The translations under genes were made by a program, and so were the position numbers. The notes beneath the pieces are model-generated. The model made no database searches. It was not told the origin of the DNA and worked only from the letters and a program-made list of their open reading frames with translations. A stretch of DNA of 64,000 nucleotides from Canibacter oris (GTDB lineage Bacteria; Actinomycetota; Actinomycetes; Actinomycetales; Microbacteriaceae): NCBI RefSeq assembly GCF_014197205.1, contig NZ_JACIFD010000008.1:32414-96413 (forward strand), given 5' to 3'. Below, in pieces: positions 39,248-45,720 of the stretch. Numbering within the stretch: the stretch's first letter is position 1; the number at the start of each line of letters is the position of its first letter.

Positions 39248-39539
39248 AACGCAAAATCAAATTGCCGCCCTGAATGGTAACCGCTTTATCAATATTGAGG
39301 TTGCTACCTCCTTCACGCACATAGGTGCCGACAATCTCAATCGTGTCACCATCGCTAGCTTTTGCAAGAGCTGCATCTAGGCTGTTCAGGGCGTTATCAG
39401 CAGTGGTGCCGTCACCGTTAGCGGATTGCTTCACGTAAATGGTGCTGTCGGCTGCATGTGCAGCGCTAACGCCAGCAAATGAAGTGAGTCCGGCAACAAG
39501 TAAGGTAGCTGCTGAGAACAGAGCAATAGTTCTCTTCAT
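39231..39539 (-). CDS. N-terminal fragment of broken surface protein
   Basis: 102 codons. Signal peptide KRTIALFSAATLLVAGLTSF cut near AHA-AD (about residue 30), then STIYVKQSANGDG and the start of a beta-helical region (VTIQGGNLIL), typical of secreted adhesin-like proteins. It runs out of frame after NLIL. AAAGAAAGATC precedes the ATG. Confidence 0.65.
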   Translation of the reverse strand: MKRTIALFSAATLLVAGLTSFAGVSAAHAADSTIYVKQSANGDGTTADNALNSLDAALAKASDGDTIEIVGTYVREGGSNLNIDKAVTIQGGNLILRYGCRS

Positions 39540-39689
39540 ACTGATCTTTCTTTAGCTTAATTACCTTGCGAACAAAATTGATAACTTAACGGACGAAGTT
39601 AACCCAATAATTTTATAACATCACCCAATCACAGAACCAACTAGCCAATCTTCAGGTGCATTAACCATTAACACGTTCAAAAGAAAGCA

Positions 39690-39721
39690 AAAGTCCCAAG
39701 ACAATTTGTCTTGGGACTTTT
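39690..39721 (-). terminator. Terminator of tRNA-Glu
   Basis: AAAGTCCCAAGACAA and its complement form a stem of about 15 pairs with a two-base loop region, followed on the minus strand by TTTTGCTTTCTTTT. It starts nine bases after the tRNA 3' end. Confidence 0.9.
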
Positions 39722-39729
39722 GCTGTTTG

Positions 39730-39802
39730 TGACCCCAGCGGGATTCGAACCCGCGTTACCGCCGTGAGAGGGCGGCGTACTAGGCCGCTATACGATGGGG
39801 CC
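39730..39802 (-). tRNA. tRNA-Glu (anticodon CTC)
   Basis: 73 bases on the minus strand. The acceptor stem is GGCCCCA with TGGGGTC, discriminator A, and no encoded CCA. The anticodon stem CCGCC/GGCGG holds the loop with CTC, and the T-arm is GCGGG TTCGAAT CCCGC. Glutamate reads from anticodon CTC. Confidence 0.95.
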
Positions 39803-39919
39803 GCTGCTGGTTTTTATCACCTGCAACTCAATTAACTATACAGACCAGATACAATCTGCACAAATCTAAGCACCATCGGCGTGTCACACGCATCTACAAG
39901 GGTAACCAGCGTGCTGCGC

Positions 39920-40039
39920 CTAGCGCGGGCAGTGGCAGCGATCTTGCTCAGCAACACCCGCTAGAGCTTCTTCGATATGCTGACCGCACCCCTGCCAGGT
40001 TGGCTTTTGGCACGCAGCGCACATAACTTTCTGACACAT
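39920..40039 (-). CDS. 39-residue cysteine-rich small protein
   Basis: An ATG at 40039 follows a perfect AGGAGG five bases upstream and opens a 39-codon frame. It reads MCQKVMCAACQKPTWQGCG, then HIEEALAGVAEQDRC and HCPR. Six Cys, with CAAC and CHC pairs plus two His, suggest a zinc-binding knuckle. I recall similar 40-60 residue actinobacterial proteins with CxxCxKxTWxGCGxHxxxxLxGV, of unknown function. Too short for ordinary gene callers. It sits between tRNA-Glu and the response regulator; the rest of the 39803-40212 stretch shows nothing else. Confidence 0.75.
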   Translation of the reverse strand: MCQKVMCAACQKPTWQGCGQHIEEALAGVAEQDRCHCPR

Positions 40040-40212
40040 AGCAACCTCCTAAATGTGTATTCAATTCAATCTAAACACTTTTCGGACCATTCTGCCGTTC
40101 TTGAAAAACATTCTCACCTCGCGGCTCCGAACAGTCGTCTTATGAAAAACAGCAGCCGGCGCCTCAAGCGCAGCTAAACCGCCGCGATGATAGCCCTGCC
40201 AAGCCAGAGCAT

Positions 40213-40818
40213 CTAGAGCCACCCCGCCTGCTGCGCCTCATAGACAGCAGCAGCCCGGCTCTCAACTCCCAGCTTGTGATTAATCGCTGAGAGGTGATTG
40301 CGTACCGTGCCGACAGAAAGGTGTAAGCGCTGCGCCACAGCACGCACCGCAGCGCCATCAGCCGCCGCTCGCAACACTTCCAGTTCGCGCGGAGTTAACG
40401 GCGAACGCACCGCCAGGGCGCTTACTGCTAATTGCGGATCCACCACCGTTTTGCCCTGCAAAACTGCCTCGATGGCGGCCACAAGTTCTGCCGCAGGAGC
40501 GTCTTTAACCACAAAGCCGTTTGCTCCCGCAGCTAATGCGCGCTCGACATATCCAGGCCGACCAAAAGTGGTAACCATCAAAGCCGGTAAATTGTTCCCG
40601 GCCTCACGCAGCCGCTGCACCACGTCAATACCGGACATCTGAGGCATCTCAATATCTAAGAGCGCCACATCAGCTGCGGTATTTAAACACAGCTCCAAAG
40701 CCGCAGTGCCGGTGGCAGCCTCAGCAACCACCTGGATACCCGGCTGCAGCTCCAGCAGGGCCCGCAGCGCATCACGCACCAGGGTTTGATCGTCGGCAAG
40801 CAGAACCTTTATCATCAC
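40213..40818 (-). CDS. NarL/DesR-type response regulator
   Basis: Encodes 201 residues. Receiver domain with acidic pocket LLADDQTLVRD, phospho-acceptor Asp in VALLDIEMPQMSG (about 55), and a Lys in FVVKDAPAAEL. C-terminal LuxR-type helix-turn-helix: LTPRELEVLRAAADG and RLHLSVGTVRNHLSAINHKL. The start is GTG at 40818 or ATG at 40815, behind GAGGAAACG. It follows the kinase by seven bases; the likely target is the ABC transporter operon it belongs to. Confidence 0.94.
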   Translation of the reverse strand: MMIKVLLADDQTLVRDALRALLELQPGIQVVAEAATGTAALELCLNTAADVALLDIEMPQMSGIDVVQRLREAGNNLPALMVTTFGRPGYVERALAAGANGFVVKDAPAAELVAAIEAVLQGKTVVDPQLAVSALAVRSPLTPRELEVLRAAADGAAVRAVAQRLHLSVGTVRNHLSAINHKLGVESRAAAVYEAQQAGWL

Positions 40819-40825
40819 CGTTTCC

Positions 40826-41908
40826 TCACCACTGCACCGTCACTGCGGTTCCATCGCTACCACTGGAAACGCTCAAATCATAACCCGACTCCAGTGCCCG
40901 AGCTTGCAGACCGCTTAACCCGAAGCCCTGCACGGCCACGTTAAACCCGTTGCCGTTGTCACGCACCTGGGCTTGTCGTTCACCGAAGGATAGCCAGCAG
41001 GAAGTCGCAGCAGAATGACGCAGCACATTCGTCACAGCTTCACGCACCAGCCAGGCCACGAAAGCTCGCTGCTCAGGCTGCCAATTGCCCCAAGAGCCGG
41101 AACGGTGCACCGTAATCTCCGCATCTTCTAGGGCCGCTGCTGCCGCTGCTACCTGCGACTCCAAATCCAGGTTGCCAAGCTGATAAGCGGCGCTGCGCAC
41201 CTGACTCAGGGCCTGCTGCGTGAGCCGCGAAATACCGTCTAGCTCGGTCGCTGTGCGAGACTGATCCACCGCCAAATATTGCTGCGCAACCTGAGTTTTG
41301 AGTGCTAGCACCGTAAGACTGTGACCCAGGATATCGTGAATGTTACGGGCAATAAGCTCGCGCTCCCGCGCCACCACTGCTTTCTCATGATCTGCAGCCG
41401 CGCGCTCCTCCATATGCATTTGCACTCGCCCCAGCAGAATAAAAACGTTGGAGATTGTCGGACCCAAAAATCCCCAAATGTTAATCTGCGTTGCTAGATA
41501 GAGCACCAAGGAAAAACCCAAGATAGCTGCAAACCACAGCAACGCCTCGCGCACCGGCCGCGCATAAACCAGCAGCGCCAGCAGATACGGCGTGAAACTG
41601 ATGGTGTAGCCTCCGAGCACCGGAGCTGTGCAGCCCGCAAGCAGCGTCAAAATCACAACCTGACGCAGCAGCTCGCGAACGCGGGCGGGTCGGACGCCGT
41701 CGTCAAAGTTGCGCAGCAAATAGATTGCGTAGCAAACCCCGAAAGCAACGGTGGTGACTGTCGCCAAAAGCTGCAGCGGCAGGCTATGCACGATTGGAAC
41801 CAGCCAGATGCACAGTAGCGGCGAGAGCAGGAAGACTAACCAGAAGAGCATATAAATACGCTCAACCACTCTCCGCATTGGCTGCTGCACGGCTATCTCC
41901 AACCCCAT
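40826..41908 (-). CDS. Sensor histidine kinase (HisKA_3, DesK-like)
   Basis: Encodes 360 residues. About six membrane helices in the first 165 residues form the sensor without an extracellular domain. The phospho-acceptor region is RELIARNIHDILGHSLTVL (His near 193). The ATPase domain has the N-box VREAVTNVLRHSAA (about 285), and the G-box GFGLSGLQARAL. This layout, kinase next to an ABC exporter, is typical of membrane-stress or lipid-fluidity sensors. It starts one base after the permease stop. Confidence 0.93.
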   Translation of the reverse strand: MGLEIAVQQPMRRVVERIYMLFWLVFLLSPLLCIWLVPIVHSLPLQLLATVTTVAFGVCYAIYLLRNFDDGVRPARVRELLRQVVILTLLAGCTAPVLGGYTISFTPYLLALLVYARPVREALLWFAAILGFSLVLYLATQINIWGFLGPTISNVFILLGRVQMHMEERAAADHEKAVVARERELIARNIHDILGHSLTVLALKTQVAQQYLAVDQSRTATELDGISRLTQQALSQVRSAAYQLGNLDLESQVAAAAAALEDAEITVHRSGSWGNWQPEQRAFVAWLVREAVTNVLRHSAATSCWLSFGERQAQVRDNGNGFNVAVQGFGLSGLQARALESGYDLSVSSGSDGTAVTVQW

Positions 41909-41909
41909 T

Positions 41910-42707
41910 TTATTTTCGACCGGTATGGCGGCGCGCCCCCACGAAGCACAGCACCGCGAAGATCAAAGTCCACACCCCAATATTAGCTGCCACCTGCCAC
42001 ATTTCATACTGCACGAGTGCATCGGAGCCGATGTCGAAAGTCGTTCCCTCCATTAGCGGCCACTTGGTCAGTTGCAGCACACCCCACGCCGGTGTAAACA
42101 CCGACAACTCAAGCAGCACACCGCTGAGCGGCGCAAAGCCGTTACCCATGAACATGAACAGCACCAGCAGACCACCGGCGGCGTTATTTGCCGTTTCGCT
42201 ACGGAACAGCAAACCAAACGCCAAGCCGTACAGCGAAAACATTACCGCGCACACCAAGATTAGCCCTGGAATCGTGAGCCACAGATACCACTGCATCCGC
42301 GCTCCGGAGAGCGCGCCCGCTGCCAGCACCGCAACCACCGGTAGCGCGGAGAAGATGATGGTGACCACGATTTTGTTTAGCACGTAGCCGGTGTGAGACA
42401 ACGGCGTCACCGCCAGCTGTCTCCCCCAGCCGGTGTGCAGCTCAACTGCGGCGCTCGCGGTCAGTCCCACCGCAGCGGTGAGCGCACCGTAGGTTGCCAT
42501 CCCTACCATCACCGCCGCGCCGACGTTGCCGGAGCCATTGGCAAGCTCAATCTCACTGTAGTCGGCCATTGTGCCGAAAATCAGGTACATGCACACTGGC
42601 AGCGCAATCGCGAAGAAAGTGGCGCTGACGATCAGCAGGTTGCGTTTTAAATCAAGCAGTGCGTATCGGACGCTAAAGTTTTTCTGCATTGCGATGGTGT
42701 TAGACAT
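41910..42707 (-). CDS. ABC transporter permease (ABC-2 type)
   Basis: Encodes 265 residues with six membrane helices (about 25-47, 62-86, 108-135, 143-168, 176-198, 232-256). ABC-2-type half-exporter that would pair with the adjacent ATPase. The ATG overlaps the ATPase stop by eight bases, with GAGGAAAG upstream. Substrate unknown; drug or lipid export is typical for systems with their own DesK-type kinase. Confidence 0.9.
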   Translation of the reverse strand: MSNTIAMQKNFSVRYALLDLKRNLLIVSATFFAIALPVCMYLIFGTMADYSEIELANGSGNVGAAVMVGMATYGALTAAVGLTASAAVELHTGWGRQLAVTPLSHTGYVLNKIVVTIIFSALPVVAVLAAGALSGARMQWYLWLTIPGLILVCAVMFSLYGLAFGLLFRSETANNAAGGLLVLFMFMGNGFAPLSGVLLELSVFTPAWGVLQLTKWPLMEGTTFDIGSDALVQYEMWQVAANIGVWTLIFAVLCFVGARRHTGRK

Positions 42708-43614
42708 TTTGGCTTTCCTCTGCGTTTGTCAGCATGGTGAAGATGTTTTCTAGCGAGGCCACAGCAATTTCGAGCTGCGTGGCGGTTGTCGCGGTGAGCA
42801 GATAGCGTGCAACGGCATCAGCGTCGGTGGTTTCAATCGCCACCCTGTCGCCGCTGCAGTGCAGCTTCAAGGCGGCAGGAATCTGCTGCAACTGAGCGGC
42901 GGTAGCGTCTGGCCACTGCGCCGTCACGGTTTTGCGGCTGACACGGTTTTGCAGGTTAATCACACTGTCATCGGCGATAACCTTGCCGGCATCCAGCACG
43001 ATTACCCGCTGCGCAAAGTCGGCGGCCTCTTGCAGGTAGTGGGTCGCAAAAATAATTGTGCGCCCCATAGCGGCTTCCTGCTCTAGCGCCGCCCAGAACG
43101 CCTGCCGGGCAGTAACATCCATCCCGACGGTTGGCTCGTCAAGGATTAGCAGTTGTGGATCAGGCAGCAGTGCCAAGGCAAACCGCAGTTTTTGCTGCTG
43201 GCCGCCGGAGCACTTCCCGACTCGGCGCTTCGCAATGTCGCTGATACCGGAGCGCTGCATCACCTCGGCGACACTGCGTCCGCCGTGGTGCAGCGCCGCA
43301 ACCATTTCCAGGGTTTCTTGCACGGTAAGGTCAGGCAACAAGGACCCTGACTGGAACAGCACCCCCACTTTGCCCTCGCAGATGGCCTGTTTTGGGGTGA
43401 GCCCAAACAGCGCCGCACTGCCGCTGTCTGGTTGCAGTAGCCCGAGCGCAACGTCTAAAGCGGTGCTCTTACCGGAGCCGTTGGGCCCCAGCAGCGCCAC
43501 AATTTCGCCGCTGTTGATTTGCAGACTAACGTCACGGAGAGCGGTGACAAGGTTCTCACCGCTGCCGAAGCTCTTGGTCACGTTTGTAAGAGTGACAACA
43601 TTTTCTTGATTCAT
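42700..43614 (-). CDS. ABC transporter ATPase
   Basis: Encodes 304 residues. Walker A LLGPNGSGKSTALDVALG (about 40), Q-loop LFQSGSLLPDL, signature CSGGQQQKLRFALALL (about 138), Walker B LLILDEPTVGMDV (about 158) and H-loop FATHYLQEA. The C-terminal 80 residues are the DrrA/CcmA-type regulatory extension. It is first in the operon ATPase-permease-kinase-regulator, so the promoter should lie just upstream, before tRNA-Gln. Confidence 0.93.
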   Translation of the reverse strand: MNQENVVTLTNVTKSFGSGENLVTALRDVSLQINSGEIVALLGPNGSGKSTALDVALGLLQPDSGSAALFGLTPKQAICEGKVGVLFQSGSLLPDLTVQETLEMVAALHHGGRSVAEVMQRSGISDIAKRRVGKCSGGQQQKLRFALALLPDPQLLILDEPTVGMDVTARQAFWAALEQEAAMGRTIIFATHYLQEAADFAQRVIVLDAGKVIADDSVINLQNRVSRKTVTAQWPDATAAQLQQIPAALKLHCSGDRVAIETTDADAVARYLLTATTATQLEIAVASLENIFTMLTNAEESQNV

Positions 43615-43710
43615 GCTTCAATCATCACGCACTGGGTTGCCTTGAGGGCAGTGTCGAATCACCGGAATTAACAGTGACATTTGTCATGGTGCGGGAAGCA
43701 GAAAAAGCAA

Positions 43711-43736
43711 AACCCCGACACTGCATGTCGGGGTTA
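43711..43736 (-). terminator. Terminator of tRNA-Gln
   Basis: AACCCCGACA and TGTCGGGGTT flank a five-base loop, with TTTTGCTTTTT following on the minus strand. It starts five bases after the tRNA. Confidence 0.9.
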
Positions 43737-43740
43737 TTTG

Positions 43741-43812
43741 CTGGCCTACCTGGACTCGAACCAAGAACAACTGAACCAGAATCAGCCGTGTTGCCAATTA
43801 CACCATAGGCCA
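43741..43812 (-). tRNA. tRNA-Gln (anticodon CTG)
   Basis: 72 bases on the minus strand. Acceptor stem TGGCCTA/TAGGCCA, discriminator G, T-arm CTTGG TTCGAGT CCAGG, D-loop GTGTAATTGGCAAC, and anticodon loop with CTG. No encoded CCA. Glutamine reads from CTG. Confidence 0.94.
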
Positions 43813-43935
43813 ATGTTGCGCTGCAACTCTATATAAATTACAGCATTTTGAAAGCGAGGTCAAATCGACTTTTGTCGGCGCGTCTGCTCGCCTTGCCATC
43901 CGACTTTGCTCACCATGTGCCCGAGACACAGCGAC

Positions 43936-43976
43936 GGCGCCGGCGCGATCCACAAAAATGCTATCACGCCGGCGCC
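43936..43976. repeat. GC-rich 10-bp inverted repeat
   Basis: GGCGCCGGCG (43936-43945) and CGCCGGCGCC (43967-43976) lie between tRNA-Gln and the amino acid permease. No T tract follows in either direction. The arms are themselves near-palindromic. It may be a permease transcript end; the rest of the 43813-44010 gap holds nothing I recognise. Confidence 0.55.
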
Positions 43977-44010
43977 GCCAGCCACCCACAGCCATAGCTG
44001 CTGTTTAGAA

Positions 44011-45462
44011 TTACACTGCGTCTCCAGCCGGAGCGGTGGTCTTACTGTATGGTTTTGCCACGAACATGTAGATCAGGCCAAAGCCGAGCACCGCCGCGGC
44101 TGACAGTGCCACCAGCCAGCTCTGCACCCAATTGTCTGCCTCCGCAGGGCGAATCACGATGTACATGCCGAAAATCTGCCAGATTAGCGCCAGCACGGTT
44201 ACCGGCAGACCCCAAGCGCCGAGCTTGAACGGACCAGCAGGTTTCCAGCCCTTCAGGCGCGCTCGCAGTGACGCTACGGTCACCATGCTGAACGCGAAGT
44301 AGATGCCGAAGGAGCAGAATGAGATAACCGCTAGCAGCGCGTCTGGGCTGAGCAGTGAGATTAGCACCACTACGATTGGGAAGACTGCAGCCGCGAGCAT
44401 TGCAAACGGTGGCACATGACGCTTGTGGTTGAACTTGGTGAGCAATGCCGAGCCAGGCAGCTGCTTGTCTCGACCCATTGAGTACAGCAGGCGTGAAGCC
44501 GCTGCCTGCAATGAGATGACGCAGCTGATGAAAGAGATAAGCACGATCGCCATCAGCACCTTGAAGCCGTTTGGACCGAAAACGCTGACGAAGATCTCGC
44601 CGACCGGGTCGGTTGCGGTGCCGTTCATCACGGCCTGGTAGTCTGGCACCGCCAGAATCAGACCCAGGGAGATGAAGGCAGCCGCCATACCGCCGACGTA
44701 GATGGTCATGCGCATCGCGCGTGGCACCACTACACCTGGGTTCTTAACCTCTTCGGCGACGTCACCACAGGCTTCGAAACCGTAGAACAGGAAGATGCCG
44801 GTGATTGCGGCGGCGGCCAAGGCAGCAACGAAGGTCTGTGACTGCATCAACTCTGCCGGACGCAGATCCATGAACAGCACGCTGAGGTCGTGCTTGCGGC
44901 CACCGACCAGCAGCCAGATACCAATTACGAGGGTCGCGATGATTTCTGCCACGAAGCCCCAGAAAGCCACCTGCGACAGCAATTTGGTACCGCCGAAGTT
45001 CACCAGGGTTGCAAACAGAATTATGCCGATTGCAAGACCCACAACTGGCAGCGGCGCAGAGGTGTCAACGCCGATTACAAGCCCCAGGAACGGGCCTGCG
45101 CCGTAAGCCACAGAGGCAATAGTGGCGCAGATTGCAAAGGTGTAGACCCAGCCACTAAACCAGCCCCACTTCGGACCCCAGAGGCGACGGTTCCATGGGT
45201 AAATACCGCCGGCGATTGGGTACTGCGACACCACCTCGCCGAACACCAGGGCAACCAGCAGCTGACCAACAGCTGCAAGCATAACCACCCAGAACGCTGG
45301 CGGACCAGCGATGCCCAGGCCAATTGCCAGCGTGGTGTAAACCGCCACAACCGGTGACAGATAGGTGAAACCGAGCGCCAGGTTACCCCAGAAGCCCATA
45401 TCACGCTTGAAGCCGTCGGCTTCTGTCGCGACAGCGCCGGTGTTTATTGCTTGTGTAGTCAC
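44011..45462 (-). CDS. APC superfamily amino acid permease
   Basis: Encodes 483 residues with about 12 helices. The first helix begins GFWGNLALGFTYLSPVVAVY, with the unwound substrate site expected here. PIAGGIYPWNRRLWG follows (about 80), and FYGFEACGDVAEEVKNP is near 225. This is the ACT/BAT1-like branch that takes up amino acids, GABA or choline; the substrate is not settled. GTG start with GAGGGAG upstream. It stands alone, divergent from the large HtaA-LRR gene. Confidence 0.9.
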   Translation of the reverse strand: MTTQAINTGAVATEADGFKRDMGFWGNLALGFTYLSPVVAVYTTLAIGLGIAGPPAFWVVMLAAVGQLLVALVFGEVVSQYPIAGGIYPWNRRLWGPKWGWFSGWVYTFAICATIASVAYGAGPFLGLVIGVDTSAPLPVVGLAIGIILFATLVNFGGTKLLSQVAFWGFVAEIIATLVIGIWLLVGGRKHDLSVLFMDLRPAELMQSQTFVAALAAAAITGIFLFYGFEACGDVAEEVKNPGVVVPRAMRMTIYVGGMAAAFISLGLILAVPDYQAVMNGTATDPVGEIFVSVFGPNGFKVLMAIVLISFISCVISLQAAASRLLYSMGRDKQLPGSALLTKFNHKRHVPPFAMLAAAVFPIVVVLISLLSPDALLAVISFCSFGIYFAFSMVTVASLRARLKGWKPAGPFKLGAWGLPVTVLALIWQIFGMYIVIRPAEADNWVQSWLVALSAAAVLGFGLIYMFVAKPYSKTTAPAGDAV

Positions 45463-45635
45463 TTACACTCCCTCGTGATGTGCGCACAGTTGCGCAATTG
45501 ATATTGCTCGTCAAACAGACGACAGCATTTATCCTAGAACCTTACGGCAGCTATGTGACAGATTTTCGCTGCGCTGTTACCACATTGCAATATTTGCTGT
45601 AGAGCACGCCGCGTTTTGCAAAATAGCCTCCCCTT

Positions 45636-45699
45636 GTTTTACCCTATACATGAACATCTGATGTAGTTTGCACGCACTTAACTACATCATCTGTAAAAC
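45636..45699 (+). promoter_or_regulatory. Nested inverted repeats upstream of HtaA-LRR gene
   Basis: TGATGTAGTT (45659-45668) and AACTACATCA (45680-45689) flank 11 bases. Outside them GTTTTAC (45636-45642) and GTAAAAC (45693-45699) are also inverted. They end 21 bases before the ATG. Likely operator. No DtxR-type iron box was seen. Confidence 0.55.
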
Positions 45700-45720
45700 T
45701 CCTAAGGAAGTAACTCAACA

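Larger units (their letters stand above)
37635..39539 (-). pseudogene. LAxTG-anchored surface protein, broken by two frameshifts
   Basis: Three frames in line read as one protein: a signal peptide and start of a secreted domain, a long central domain, and a Pro/Gly/Asn-rich stalk with an LADTG sorting signal. Joined length would be about 630 residues. The first shift is near 39250 (one base fewer, for example in TTTT, restores the frame). The second is in the A6 run at 37990-37995 (one extra A restores it). With two shifts, decay or assembly error is likelier than on-off phase variation. The central domain resembles beta-helical adhesins and is otherwise unassigned. Confidence 0.75.

Noticed and set aside
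43936..43976. GC-rich inverted repeat as a terminator
   Set aside because: No T tract on either side, so kept only as a repeat of unknown role.
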